NCBI GenBank assembly: GCA_903869185.1
Contig: CAIPYC010000025.1
Coordinates: 1 to 50,662 of the forward strand
Source: an uncultured cyanobacterium
GTDB lineage: Bacteria; Cyanobacteriota; Cyanobacteriia; Cyanobacteriales; Microcystaceae
DNA length: 50,662 bases
Reading direction: 5' to 3'
Shown: positions 17,342-26,387 of the stretch, one piece after another
How positions within the stretch are numbered: the first letter of the stretch is position 1
Layout: each line of letters starts with the position of its first letter
Notes under the pieces: model-generated
The model's database searches: none
Seen by the model: the letters and a program-made list of their open reading frames with translations, nothing else
What the model was told of the DNA's origin: nothing
Program-made: the position numbers and the translations under genes

Positions 17342-18334
17342 CTAGCGGAACATGATGCTGAGTGAAGTTTCCTGATGGATGCGCCATATAGCTTCTCCTA
17401 AAAGATTAGCAACAGAGAGTATGGTCAACTGCTCAAAGTGTCTATCTTGCTCTATTGGGATTGTATTGGTAACTATCACCTCTTCCAGCTCACCACTACT
17501 CAATCTTTCTATAGCTGGATCAGAGAAGACAGCATGAGTAGCACAGGCATAGACCTCTTTTGCTCCACTTTTTTTGAGTAAACTGGCACCAGCTACAATA
17601 GTACCTGCAGTATCGATCATGTCATCTACCAAAATAGCAGTCTTGCCTTTGACATCACCTATAACATTAACCACCTCTGCTACATTGTGACTTTGGCGAC
17701 GCTTATCAATGATTGCCAGAGGTGCATCATGCAGTTTTTTAGCAAAAGCTCTGGCCCTAGCTACTCCTCCCACATCGGGAGAGACAACCACCATATCTGA
17801 AAGATTCTTCTGAAGAATATAGTCTATAAGAACAGGAGATCCATAGACGTGATCCAAGGGAATATCAAAATAACCCTGGATCTGAGCCGAATGCAAATCC
17901 ATTGCCAAAATTCGATCTGCCCCAGCCTTGGTGAGTAGGTTGGCTGATAACTTGGCAGTAATTGATTCTCTACCGGCGGTCTTCCTGTCTGCTCTTGCAT
18001 AGCAGTAATAGGGAATCACGGCTGTGATCTGTCTAGCTGAAGCACGCCGACAGGCATCAATCATGATCAACAGTTCCATAAAACTGTCGTTGACCGGCTT
18101 ACTGCCAGGCTGAATCAAGTATATGTCAGAGCCGCGAATTGATTCTTGAATTTGTACATACTGCTCTCCATCGGCAAAACGCTTGCGAACCATTGGACCT
18201 AGATCTACGCCCAGATAGCGAGCTACTTCTCGAGACAAAGGGACATTGGCAGATCCAGAAAAAATGCGAAGACGATTGCTATCAGAAACAGACTGAAGCA
18301 TCGTATGAAGAGTTGTGGCAACAGTATTGTTCAC
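17342..18334 (-). CDS. prs: Ribose-phosphate pyrophosphokinase (PRPP synthetase)
   Basis: The 330-residue protein carries the class I PRPP synthetase motifs: RIFSGSANVPLSREVARYLG, the ATP-site segment ITAVIPYYCYARADRK, the metal-site DLHSAQIQGYFDIP, and the PRPP-binding loop AILVDDMIDTAGTI. It makes PRPP for nucleotide, His and Trp synthesis. The N-terminus carries about 16 residues ahead of the family's usual start; an internal ATG at codon 12 (18299-18301) could be the real one. It diverges from bioD across 131 bp. Confidence 0.96.
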   Translation of the reverse strand: MNNTVATTLHTMLQSVSDSNRLRIFSGSANVPLSREVARYLGVDLGPMVRKRFADGEQYVQIQESIRGSDIYLIQPGSKPVNDSFMELLIMIDACRRASARQITAVIPYYCYARADRKTAGRESITAKLSANLLTKAGADRILAMDLHSAQIQGYFDIPLDHVYGSPVLIDYILQKNLSDMVVVSPDVGGVARARAFAKKLHDAPLAIIDKRRQSHNVAEVVNVIGDVKGKTAILVDDMIDTAGTIVAGASLLKKSGAKEVYACATHAVFSDPAIERLSSGELEEVIVTNTIPIEQDRHFEQLTILSVANLLGEAIWRIHQETSLSIMFR

Positions 18335-18465
18335 AGGCAGGAGATTACCCTCAATTGTGGCATACCTTAATAATTTATATAAATTTTGCTAGATTGAACC
18401 ATTATAATCATAACTAAATGCCCATAAAATATTTATTCAGTTAGAAAAAATTTTACTTTATTTGC

Positions 18466-19137
18466 ATGAATCGGGTAATTCTCGTCAGTGGAATCAATAC
18501 CGAAGTTGGAAAAACCAAGATCATCACTGCCTTGACCGCATATTGGCTCAAGTATCGTGATCCAAACCAATTAGCACTAATTAAACTGGTTCAAACAGGG
18601 CATGGCGATCTAGAACATTATCAGGCTCTATTCAAGGATAAGCAATTTACCATTCTTTCTCCTTTGATCTTTGATGCGCCTATTGCTTCTCCATTAGCTG
18701 CTGCCATTGAGGGTAAAACCGTAGATATTGGATATCTTTGGCAGGTGTTGTCTGAGATCAGATCTGCTAAAGATTTCGTCTTAGCTGAAGGTAGTGGAGG
18801 ATTGGGCTCACCTGTGACCCAAGAGCTTGTTTTCGCCGATCTAGCAGCTAATTGGAACCTACCTACTATACTGGTGGCAGCTGTTCAGTTGGGGGTAATT
18901 GCCCAGATTGTCGCCAATATAGCTCTTGCTCGTCAAAAAGGGGTACGTATTTTGGGTATCATCTTAAATTGTCAATCTCCCTTAAGCCAACAGCAAATCG
19001 ACAAGTGGGCTCCCAGAGATCTCATTGCCAGTCTAACCGAGACTCCAATTATCGGCTATTTTCCCTATCTACAAGAAGACGATCTCGATATACTGGCTCA
19101 AGCAGCATCTGATCTTGAGTTAGAATATATACTCTAA
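18466..19137 (+). CDS. bioD: Dethiobiotin synthetase
   Basis: The 223-residue P-loop protein begins VILVSGINTEVGKTKI; the Walker A loop is a G-x-x-T-x-V-G-K-T variant of the family's usual GTDTxVGKT. AEGSGGLGSP is the conserved E-G-(A/S)-G-G segment, and GIILNC is present. It closes the ureido ring of biotin using ATP and CO2. No other bio gene is adjacent, as is common in cyanobacteria. The sequence LIKLVQTG retains the Lys of the family's PxxKPVQTG. The stop lies 18 bp before the 3' end of the oppositely oriented tRNA-Arg. Confidence 0.9.
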   Translation: MNRVILVSGINTEVGKTKIITALTAYWLKYRDPNQLALIKLVQTGHGDLEHYQALFKDKQFTILSPLIFDAPIASPLAAAIEGKTVDIGYLWQVLSEIRSAKDFVLAEGSGGLGSPVTQELVFADLAANWNLPTILVAAVQLGVIAQIVANIALARQKGVRILGIILNCQSPLSQQQIDKWAPRDLIASLTETPIIGYFPYLQEDDLDILAQAASDLELEYIL

Positions 19138-19154
19138 AATTATTCACTTGTTAA

Positions 19155-19227
19155 CGGGCTTGGAGGGATTCGAACCCCCGACCTCGTGGTCCGTAGCCAC
19201 GCACTCTATCCACTAAGCTACAAGCCC
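19155..19227 (-). tRNA. trnR-ACG: tRNA-Arg (anticodon ACG)
   Basis: Reading the minus strand, the acceptor GGGCTTG pairs with CAAGCCC and the anticodon stem CGTGG/CCACG holds loop CTACGGA, giving anticodon ACG (inosine after editing). The T-arm GGGGGTTCGAATCCCTC closes the cloverleaf; discriminator G is at 19155. CCA is not encoded. It lies between bioD and moaC in antisense orientation to both. Confidence 0.97.
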
Positions 19228-19269
19228 TTTATATTCAATCTAATTAATATAACACAATCACAATTTATC

Positions 19270-19755
19270 ATGCAAGAAAAAAAAGAACTCTCTCATCTCA
19301 ACTCCCAAGGTATTGCCAATATGGTTGATGTTTCAGCCAAGGAGGCAACTCTTAGAGAAGCTAGAGCTAGAGGATCTATTAAGATGAAGCGGGATACTTT
19401 TGAGGCAATTAAAGCTGGGAACTTACCTAAAGGCGACGTCTTGTGTACTGCGCGGCTAGCCGGTATTATGGCTGCCAAAAAGACAGCTCAATTGATTCCT
19501 CTTTGTCATCCTTTGCCTTTACACAAGATAGAAGTCAACATCATCCCAATTGCTAGATTGCCGGGTTACCAGATTGAAGCAACTGTCGTTACCAAAGCGG
19601 AAACTGGAGTAGAGATGGAGGCATTGACAGCGGTTTCAGTATGCGCATTGACTCTTTATGATATGGCCAAAGCTCTTGAGCATAGTATGGAGATTCAGTC
19701 TATCCATCTAGTCAGTAAAACGGGGGGCAAATCAGACTATTCTATACTCTCTTAA
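19270..19755 (+). CDS. moaC: Cyclic pyranopterin monophosphate synthase
   Basis: The 161-residue protein shows [36 protein letters not shown] and [24 protein letters not shown], all diagnostic of MoaC, which makes cPMP in molybdenum cofactor synthesis. The open frame reaches back to 19186, but that part lies inside the antisense tRNA-Arg gene and adds nothing recognisable, so the ATG at 19270 just before [10 protein letters not shown] is the start. No other moa or moe gene is adjacent. Confidence 0.95.
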   Translation: MQEKKELSHLNSQGIANMVDVSAKEATLREARARGSIKMKRDTFEAIKAGNLPKGDVLCTARLAGIMAAKKTAQLIPLCHPLPLHKIEVNIIPIARLPGYQIEATVVTKAETGVEMEALTAVSVCALTLYDMAKALEHSMEIQSIHLVSKTGGKSDYSILS

Positions 19756-19809
19756 GTACAAGAAAGAAGGAATCGTTGCCTTCATTGAGGTTCAAAACAT
19801 TTGCAGACA

Positions 19810-20805
19810 TCAAAACCCAATCAGTAATGATTGCACATCTTCTTTAGAAAGGCGCGGACCGAAATGGGTGACGATCCTGGCTGAAGCTTTAGAGGCCAGT
19901 TCGCCAGATCTTTGAGCGCCCATACCTTGGGTTAATCCGTAGAGAAAAGCACCAGCATACATATCCCCGGCTCCTACTGTATCGATTGCCTGCACTTGGA
20001 CAGGATTGATCTCAATTAGTTCACCATCATAATAGACTAGCGATCCTCTTGAGCCTAGGGTCAAGGCAAAACCACGACTGATATTCTGAAGATAGGCAAT
20101 AGATTCGGTAAGAGAATTAGTTTTTGCCAATTTGAAAGACTCTTCTTCGTTGGCAAAAATCAAATCTAATCCTCCTTCAATTACCTTTTGGATCGATTTA
20201 GAAAAATACTCAACCATATTGGGATCTGAAAGTGAGAAAGCCACTTTAACATTACCGGAATGGGCAATCTCTTTAGCTTTAAGTACAGTATCGAGTCCAG
20301 TCGCCGAAGCTGTCAGATAACCCTCTAGATATAGATATTGAGAACCCAAAATAGCTTCTGGCAATAGATCCGCTGGTACTATCTCGCTGGTAATACCCAA
20401 AAAGGTGTTCATGGTACGATCAGCATCGGGCGTGACAAATACCAGACATTTACCGGTGATTCCGTTATCTAGAGTGTCAGATTGAAGATTAGTATCCAAT
20501 CCACTTGTTTTGAGATCTTTTAAAAAAAAATGCCCCGATTCATCGTTGGCTACCTTGCAAGAGTAAAAACCCAATCCTCCAAACTGACTGAAGGCAACCA
20601 AGGTATTTGCCGCAGAACCACCACTGCTTTTTTTAGAAGGCAATTGAGAGAGTTTGGCTACAAGTTCTTGTTCTTGATCTTCATTGATCAAGGTCATAAC
20701 TCCCTTGTCAATCTTGAGATTTTCTAATAATTCAACTGGTACAGAAAACTCCATATCCAAAAGTGCATTACCTACGCCATAAACCTGATATTCAACCATA
20801 TTCAT
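19810..20805 (-). CDS. PfkB-family sugar/nucleoside kinase (adenosine kinase-like)
   Basis: The 331-residue ribokinase-fold protein has the N-terminal signature VYGVGNALLDMEF, the GGSAANTLVAFSQFGG pair-of-glycines motif, and the anion-hole/catalytic loop IDTVGAGDMYAGAFLYG. Sequence and length fit the cyanobacterial PfkB kinases annotated as adenosine kinase or fructokinase; the substrate is not decided by motifs. The ATG at 20803-20805 lies within the last codons of the upstream membrane-protein gene (14-bp overlap), and a second ATG at codon 3 is possible. Translational coupling to the upstream gene is likely. Confidence 0.88.
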   Translation of the reverse strand: MNMVEYQVYGVGNALLDMEFSVPVELLENLKIDKGVMTLINEDQEQELVAKLSQLPSKKSSGGSAANTLVAFSQFGGLGFYSCKVANDESGHFFLKDLKTSGLDTNLQSDTLDNGITGKCLVFVTPDADRTMNTFLGITSEIVPADLLPEAILGSQYLYLEGYLTASATGLDTVLKAKEIAHSGNVKVAFSLSDPNMVEYFSKSIQKVIEGGLDLIFANEEESFKLAKTNSLTESIAYLQNISRGFALTLGSRGSLVYYDGELIEINPVQVQAIDTVGAGDMYAGAFLYGLTQGMGAQRSGELASKASARIVTHFGPRLSKEDVQSLLIGF

Positions 20806-22297
20806 TTATTTTAGATTTCTTTTTGCTTACTATATCATTTTTTCTATGATTATTTTCTCTTTCTATTTCCTGTTGCAATCTATCGATATATTGTAATTTG
20901 ACTTCTTCTATGAATTCCTTACTTAAATGGGTTAACTCTGGCAGTTTCTCATAGTATTTTAAGGAAGCAATACTCATGAAAAGTCTTGTTTTAAATTGCT
21001 CAAAATATTGATCAAAGACTGGATCGTCTTCTAGCATTTTCACCAGCATTTTATCTGAAATATTAAATATACTATCAATAGTTTTTCCAATTAATTCTTT
21101 TTGTATTTCGAGAAAGTAGGGAACATATTTTAGAGAAGATTGTTCATTCAATGATTTTTTTATTGAATATTCTATAAGTTTTTGTAAATCAACTCTAATA
21201 TCAGGAACAACTTTTTGTGAAACAAATTGTAACAAAATACCCAAAATAGCTTTTAATTCATCTTTTTTATTTTGAGAATTTAAATATTGATTTTTTGGTG
21301 TTATTACAGTTAAAAAGTCACCGCTGTCTATGGATATTTCAATATTATTCAATATTCTGATAACTACAGCCTCAGTCATTTCTTTGGCAATGATGGAAAC
21401 AACTCCTCTGTTGATCTGTTTTTCAACACCTCTGGTTTTTAGCAATCCTGTTTGTTTAAGACGCATCACTACAGGAATCACCCGGAGTATTCGCCAAAAT
21501 GAGATGAACAAAAATACGTCATACCATCTCCATAATAAAGTATCCCGCCATCTAAATCCAGGATTGATTTTTGCCAAATATAAAGTGCGTCCCAGATAAT
21601 CAAAAAAGAAGAAAACTGTAAAGGGAAAATCAAGCAAGTATAAATAATCTACATATTTTCCATTTTCATCTAAATGTCTGTAATAATTACTGTAGATTAA
21701 TGGTTTGATTTTATTATTAAAAAAAGCAAGCTTACTGTTGGTATTGCTTTGCAAATATTCGGCAGACCAAAAGGTTTTAAGAGATTGAGTAGCTGAATTT
21801 TTAGGATTATGGATATATGTGCGCATCAGGTTCTTGATCCGCTCGAGACTTCCAGTTTTATTGGCAATCTGAAAAGGATTAGTCTCAATAATCTCCTGAC
21901 TATCTTCTTGCAATTTTGTCAAGAGCTGAGCTACCTGAGGCGAATTCAAATTGTTGATATTGGATTCTACTTGAGAAACCAAGTTCAAATATGACTGTGT
22001 TTGGCTATGTGGCTCAATTCCCTTGATAGGATCATAGTACTTGGTAACTAGATTGGTTACTGAATCAGGTAATACCTTTAGATTGATTCCCTCGGATTTC
22101 AGCCAACCCAGCCGAACTGCAAATATCCTTGAGTGTCCCAATAACCAAAAATCGCGCAATGGAACATAGCTTAGATCAAAGATGACCATCAATAGATTCA
22201 GCAAAGCTAGCAGTGCAACCGTGCGGGAAATCCAGATATTGCCGAACCAGAGTTTCAAGAGAAATTCAATTGTTCTTTTTGATTTCTTATCCCCCAT
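20792..22297 (-). CDS. Conserved cyanobacterial-type membrane protein, possibly related to ion transporters
   Basis: The 501-residue protein is not one I can name. It has a membrane helix at about 25-43, a soluble stretch with YYDPIKGIEPHSQTQSY, then two close helices (about 218-242 and 258-278). The second runs into RILRVIPVVMRLKQ (269-282), a row of spaced arginines that resembles the S4 voltage-sensor segment of ion channels. The long C-terminal part (about 300-501) is soluble and helical. No pore motif is visible. It overlaps txlA upstream by 11 bp and the PfkB kinase downstream by 14 bp, so the three genes form a tight operon. Confidence 0.65.
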   Translation of the reverse strand: MGDKKSKRTIEFLLKLWFGNIWISRTVALLALLNLLMVIFDLSYVPLRDFWLLGHSRIFAVRLGWLKSEGINLKVLPDSVTNLVTKYYDPIKGIEPHSQTQSYLNLVSQVESNINNLNSPQVAQLLTKLQEDSQEIIETNPFQIANKTGSLERIKNLMRTYIHNPKNSATQSLKTFWSAEYLQSNTNSKLAFFNNKIKPLIYSNYYRHLDENGKYVDYLYLLDFPFTVFFFFDYLGRTLYLAKINPGFRWRDTLLWRWYDVFLFISFWRILRVIPVVMRLKQTGLLKTRGVEKQINRGVVSIIAKEMTEAVVIRILNNIEISIDSGDFLTVITPKNQYLNSQNKKDELKAILGILLQFVSQKVVPDIRVDLQKLIEYSIKKSLNEQSSLKYVPYFLEIQKELIGKTIDSIFNISDKMLVKMLEDDPVFDQYFEQFKTRLFMSIASLKYYEKLPELTHLSKEFIEEVKLQYIDRLQQEIERENNHRKNDIVSKKKSKINEYG

Positions 22298-22823
22298 GGC
22301 TTCTAGGGTCGATCGCCTGGTTCGATTCTAGCTGTGGTTTGACTGGTGATACTGTACCGCTGGCGGTTGCATAGGGAAGTGAATCACCAATTGCCAAAGC
22401 AGTTAAATTGGCTTCTAAAACAGTAAGTGGCTGTTCTCCAATAGTCTGGGCTATGGTTTTGCCTTCTTTATCAAAAAACACAAAATGAGGAATACCATCT
22501 ACTCGGTAACGCAATACTTCAGGTAACCATTTATCATTGTCAATATTGAGCATGACAAAATTGACAGATTCCCCATATTTTTTCTTGACAATTGATAGAT
22601 CCTTGGCCATGGCTTGGCAACTAGTACACCAATCGGCATAGAATTCAGCTAATGTGGGTTTATTGTTAGTTAATGCTACATTAAGAGGGAGTGAGTTTTT
22701 AGCTTGCAAATCTAGAGAAGTCGAAGCAGATTGATTTTGGAAACTAAAATAAATAGAAACACTCAAAAAAACAGCAACTAGGGCAATCACTATATTTTTG
22801 AGGCGTTCTGGACTGTTAGACAT
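22287..22823 (-). CDS. txlA: Membrane-anchored thioredoxin-like protein, TxlA/HCF164 type
   Basis: The 178-residue protein has an N-terminal membrane anchor (about residues 9-27) and a thioredoxin domain with the redox motif FYADWCTSCQAM (Cys66, Cys69) and the cis-proline segment GIPHFVFF. It matches the cyanobacterial TxlA family, homologous to plastid HCF164, which reduces apocytochromes or other lumenal targets during cytochrome b6f assembly. The C-terminal tail is rich in Ser, Pro and Gln. It diverges from the ferredoxin/cobK pair across only 40 bp, so the promoters must overlap. Confidence 0.85.
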   Translation of the reverse strand: MSNSPERLKNIVIALVAVFLSVSIYFSFQNQSASTSLDLQAKNSLPLNVALTNNKPTLAEFYADWCTSCQAMAKDLSIVKKKYGESVNFVMLNIDNDKWLPEVLRYRVDGIPHFVFFDKEGKTIAQTIGEQPLTVLEANLTALAIGDSLPYATASGTVSPVKPQLESNQAIDPRSHGG

Positions 22824-22863
22824 AAATTAATGTTGTTAAAATATCGTAACTCATCCTCATTAT

Positions 22864-23268
22864 ATGAAAAAAAGAGTAACTCTAACTTTTCCCAAAAGAA
22901 TCATGCAGTTGCCAGTTACCTACAAATTGGCTAAAGACTTTAATGTTGCTGCTAATATATTAAGGGCTCAAATTGCTCCTAATCAGGTAGGAAAACTTGT
23001 CTTAGAGTTATCCGGCGATATAGATTCATTAGAGGCTTCTCTAGAGTGGCTCAGAGGCCAAGGCATTTCTATTTCCCTCTCGAACAAGGAAATTTTGATC
23101 AACGAGGAATCTTGTGTAGAATGTGGGCTCTGTACGGGAGTATGTCCCACAGAAGCACTCACACTTGAGAGCATAACTTTCCATTTAAAATTTCTGCGCT
23201 CTCGTTGTGTCGTTTGCGAACAGTGTATAGAAGCTTGTCCAGTGGGAGCAATCACTACTAATCTTTAA
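22864..23268 (+). CDS. NIL-domain protein with two [4Fe-4S] ferredoxin clusters
   Basis: The 134-residue protein has an N-terminal NIL domain (about 1-75), the small fold also found at the end of methionine ABC-transporter ATPases, and a bacterial 2x[4Fe-4S] ferredoxin domain with CVECGLCTGVCPTEAL and CVVCEQCIEACPVGAI. Such NIL-ferredoxins are common in cyanobacteria and methanogens and are thought to act in sulfur or methionine metabolism, by inference. The following cobK starts 2 bp after its stop, implying one transcript. Confidence 0.88.
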   Translation: MKKRVTLTFPKRIMQLPVTYKLAKDFNVAANILRAQIAPNQVGKLVLELSGDIDSLEASLEWLRGQGISISLSNKEILINEESCVECGLCTGVCPTEALTLESITFHLKFLRSRCVVCEQCIEACPVGAITTNL

Positions 23269-23270
23269 CA

Positions 23271-23996
23271 ATGCTTTGGCTAATTGGCGGCACCAGTGAG
23301 AGTCGAGAGATTGCTAAATTGCTTTTTCAAAATGACATAGATTTTCTGGTAACTGTAACCACTCAAGAAGCTCTCTCTCTCTATAAAGATTTACCAATCA
23401 AGGTGAATGTGGGCGCTCTTACTGTGGGCAAAATTCAAAATCTTATAGACGATTATGAAATCACGAAAATCGTAGATGCTTCCCATCCTCATGCTCAGAT
23501 CATCTCTCAACATGCCATCAATTTGAACTTGCCATACTTACGCTACGAAAGATCAGTTCTTATTCAGTCAACAGGTAAAAAAATAGAAAATATTGATGCT
23601 CTTTTTGCTGGCCAGTATCTCACTGGCAAAAGAGCTCTCCTGACTATAGGTTACAAAAACCTAGCCAGGTTTGAACCTTGGCAAAATAAATCAATTCTCT
23701 TTACCAGAATATTGCCTAGTCTTACTTCACTAAAAGCGGCAATAGATGCTGGCTTTACGAGCGATCGGATCGTTGCTCTACGTCCCCCAATTGGTCTGGA
23801 ATTAGAAAAATCGCTCTGGACAAGATGGAAGATTGAAGTTGTAGTAACTAAAGCCAATGGTTATGCCGGTGAAGAGAATATAAAGCAGCAACTCTCCCAA
23901 GAACTAAATATAGAATTGATAGTTCTAGATAGACCCAAAATAAACTACCCAAGACAATGTAATCAACTAGATGATGTGCTGAATTTTTGCGCGTAA
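23271..23996 (+). CDS. cobK: Precorrin-6A / cobalt-precorrin-6A reductase
   Basis: The 241-residue protein begins LWLIGGTSESREIAKLL, the NADPH-binding start of CobK/CbiJ, and has IVDASHPHAQIISQHAINL in the middle, the conserved D-A-(T/S)-H-P motif. Near the end VTKANGYAGEENIKQ matches the conserved V-T-K-x-(S/N)-G segment. It reduces the macrocycle in corrin ring synthesis, so the organism probably makes a cobamide. No other cob/cbi genes are adjacent, and it is paired only with a ferredoxin-like gene. The stop lies 7 bp from the end of convergent pilC. Confidence 0.9.
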   Translation: MLWLIGGTSESREIAKLLFQNDIDFLVTVTTQEALSLYKDLPIKVNVGALTVGKIQNLIDDYEITKIVDASHPHAQIISQHAINLNLPYLRYERSVLIQSTGKKIENIDALFAGQYLTGKRALLTIGYKNLARFEPWQNKSILFTRILPSLTSLKAAIDAGFTSDRIVALRPPIGLELEKSLWTRWKIEVVVTKANGYAGEENIKQQLSQELNIELIVLDRPKINYPRQCNQLDDVLNFCA

Positions 23997-24003
23997 GGGT
24001 TTA

Positions 24004-25230
24004 TTAGCCCATTTTGTCAAAGACAGAGAAAAGCGGCAAGTACATTGATAGTAAGATGGTACCTACAATGGTAGCCACAATCACTATCATTAGCGGCTCA
24101 ATTATACTGGTCAAGCCTTTAACTGCTTGGGCAACCTCATCTTCGTAAAAATCAGCTACCTTCATCAACATGGCATCGAGCTCACCGGTTTCTTCCCCGA
24201 TACTGATCATTTGTATAGACATTGGAGGAAACACCCTAGACTTTTGAAGCGCGAAGGAGATCTCTCCACCTTGTTGAATATCAGTTTTGGCATTTTGTAT
24301 AGCATCTGAAATAATACTATTACCAGTAGTTTTACACACAACATCCAAAGATTGGAGGATGGGAACTCCAGATTCAAGAAGCGTACCCAAAACCCTACTA
24401 AAAAGAGCAATGGCATTCTTCTCGTTCAGTTCTCCAAATAGCGGCATCCTTAGTTTGATCAGGTCAATCTGTCTTCGTCCGACAGGGGTTTTGTAATAAC
24501 TGCTAACTAAAAAAACGATTCCCGCAATAAAAGCAATGGGGATGGTAACCAGCCAGCTTCTCAAAACACCGCTTAGAAATAGCATAAATTGGGTCAGGGG
24601 CGGAAGTGTTGCATGGAGTTGCTCAAAGATCTTGGCAAAGATGGGAATTAGGAAAATTGTCATCCCAAAAAAAGCCAAAACAGCTATTAACAAAACTACC
24701 ATCGGGTAGGCTAATGCTGATATGATTTGGTTTCTCAATTTTGCCATTTTCTCATAAAGCTCAGACAGCCTATCCAGCACTTCATCGAGTACTCCACCGA
24801 TTTCACCGGCTTCAATCATCGATACATAAAGCTCATCAAAACATTGGGGATGTTTCTTCATTGAGTCTGCTAAATTATTCCCTTGCTGTACTTCTGCGCT
24901 CACTTCGGTGATAATCTTCTTGAGTCTGCTGTTGTTGCTTTGCTCCTGCAATATACTCAAACATCTCACGATGGCGACTCCTGCATTGATCATCACCGAA
25001 AACTGACGAGAGAAGAGTGCCTTATCTTTGATCGAGATCCTCTTACCAAAATTTCTCTCAAGAAAAGGCTGCAGATTAATATTGAAGTTAGAACCAGATT
25101 TTTGGATTTTCCCCACTCTAGGAAATTGTGCTCTAAAGAGGGCGGTGGCTTGTTGCTTAGAGGATGCATCCACGCTTTGTCTAGACACTCTGCCGGTACT
25201 ATCTTCAACTTGAGCTGTAAATTTGGGCAT
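24004..25230 (-). CDS. pilC: Type IV pilus inner-membrane platform protein PilC
   Basis: The 408-residue protein of the GspF/PilC family shows a soluble N-domain (MPKFTAQVEDSTGR), two T2SSF domains containing LFSRQFSVMINAGVAI and ALFSRVLGTLLESGVPI, each followed by GEIGG or GEETG and membrane helices. The open frame extends to 25332, but those codons overlap pilT and have no counterpart in the family, so I start at the ATG at 25228-25230. PilC anchors the pilus rod and couples to the PilB and PilT motors. It is the last gene of the pilB-pilT-pilC operon. Confidence 0.94.
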   Translation of the reverse strand: MPKFTAQVEDSTGRVSRQSVDASSKQQATALFRAQFPRVGKIQKSGSNFNINLQPFLERNFGKRISIKDKALFSRQFSVMINAGVAIVRCLSILQEQSNNSRLKKIITEVSAEVQQGNNLADSMKKHPQCFDELYVSMIEAGEIGGVLDEVLDRLSELYEKMAKLRNQIISALAYPMVVLLIAVLAFFGMTIFLIPIFAKIFEQLHATLPPLTQFMLFLSGVLRSWLVTIPIAFIAGIVFLVSSYYKTPVGRRQIDLIKLRMPLFGELNEKNAIALFSRVLGTLLESGVPILQSLDVVCKTTGNSIISDAIQNAKTDIQQGGEISFALQKSRVFPPMSIQMISIGEETGELDAMLMKVADFYEDEVAQAVKGLTSIIEPLMIVIVATIVGTILLSMYLPLFSVFDKMG

Positions 25231-25255
25231 AGAAGTCTCAAACAATAAATTAAAA

Positions 25256-26368
25256 CTAATTACGTGAGCCAGCTTTAGTATTGGCAAACCCAAGCCCTTG
25301 AAGTATTCTTTGTAGTTCTTCAGGCCGAGCACTTTTAGCCATGGATTCTTCGATTGAGATTACTCCGTTGGTCACCAAATTAGCTAGACTTTGCTCCATC
25401 GTGGTCATCCCAAGCTTGCTGCCTGTTTGAATGGCTGAATACATCTGCGCAGCTTTACCTTCTCTGATTAGATTAGCAATTGCTGGCGTGATCACCATGA
25501 TTTCTTGAACTAGGGCACGTCCTGATTCACCTTGCTTAAGCCCTCTTTTTTTGGCTAGGCATTGACTAAATACGGCCAACAAAGAGTTGGAGAGCATAGC
25601 TCTAATCTGTGATTGTTGCTCAGGAGGAAAAACATCGACAATTCTATCAATAGTACTAGCAGCGGAGTTGGTGTGCAGGGTAGCAAAGACAAGATGACCA
25701 GTTTCAGCAGCTGAGATAGCTAAAGAGATGGTTTCAAGATCGCGCATTTCCCCTACTAATATAACGTCAGGATCTTCACGGAGCGCTGATCTTAGGGCAT
25801 TACTAAAGTTCTTAGTATCTTCTCCTCTTTGACGTTGATGAAAAAGACTTTTGACGTTGGGAAATACATACTCGATCGGATCTTCAATGGTCAAAATATG
25901 CTCTGATCTAGTCCGATTAATCAGATCCAGCATGGCAGCCAAAGTAGTGGTCTTACCTGATCCAGTCGGTCCGGTAACCAAGACTAAGCCCTTGGGTCGG
26001 TTAGTGATCTCCCGGACAATTTCTGGCAGTCCCAATTGATCAAAACCGGGTATTTTACAGGAAAGAGCTCTAATACAGGCCGCATAACTGCCTCTTTCTT
26101 TGTAAACATTAACCCGAAAGCGAGCCAATCCCCTAACGCCATAAGAACAGTCCAATTCCCAAGTCTGTTCCAGTTCCTTGCGTTGATTATTGTTGAGCAT
26201 ACTAAAAATAAGCCGTTGACTTTCTTGCGGAGTAAGAGATCGATCATCGATGGGATTAAGCTTACCCCCAATCCGGAAATAGACTGGAGCTTCTGCCTGG
26301 ATATGCATATCAGAGCCACCCGTCTCAACCAATTGTTCCATTAAGTCTTCGATTACCAGTTCAGTCAT
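25256..26368 (-). CDS. pilT: Type IV pilus retraction ATPase PilT
   Basis: The protein has Walker A GPTGSGKTT, the Asp box DPIEYVF, Walker B DVILVGEMRD, the His box ATLHTNSAASTIDRI, and AIANLIREGK, the C-terminal motif needed for retraction in PilT. It is a hexameric cytosolic motor that depolymerises pili. I choose the ATG at 26366-26368 (MTELVIEDLMEQL) because PilT proteins usually start there. An ATG ten codons upstream overlaps pilB by 11 bp and could be used by translational coupling. The gene belongs to the pilB-pilT-pilC operon for motility and DNA uptake. Confidence 0.95.
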   Translation of the reverse strand: MTELVIEDLMEQLVETGGSDMHIQAEAPVYFRIGGKLNPIDDRSLTPQESQRLIFSMLNNNQRKELEQTWELDCSYGVRGLARFRVNVYKERGSYAACIRALSCKIPGFDQLGLPEIVREITNRPKGLVLVTGPTGSGKTTTLAAMLDLINRTRSEHILTIEDPIEYVFPNVKSLFHQRQRGEDTKNFSNALRSALREDPDVILVGEMRDLETISLAISAAETGHLVFATLHTNSAASTIDRIVDVFPPEQQSQIRAMLSNSLLAVFSQCLAKKRGLKQGESGRALVQEIMVITPAIANLIREGKAAQMYSAIQTGSKLGMTTMEQSLANLVTNGVISIEESMAKSARPEELQRILQGLGFANTKAGSRN

Positions 26369-26387
26369 AGTGATTATTGGCTTTTGG

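Noticed and set aside
19186-19269. N-terminal extension of moaC
   Set aside because: It runs through the antisense tRNA-Arg gene and does not resemble MoaC; the ATG at 19270 is better.
25231-25332. Longer N-terminus for PilC
   Set aside because: The extra 34 codons overlap the end of pilT in another frame and have no family counterpart.
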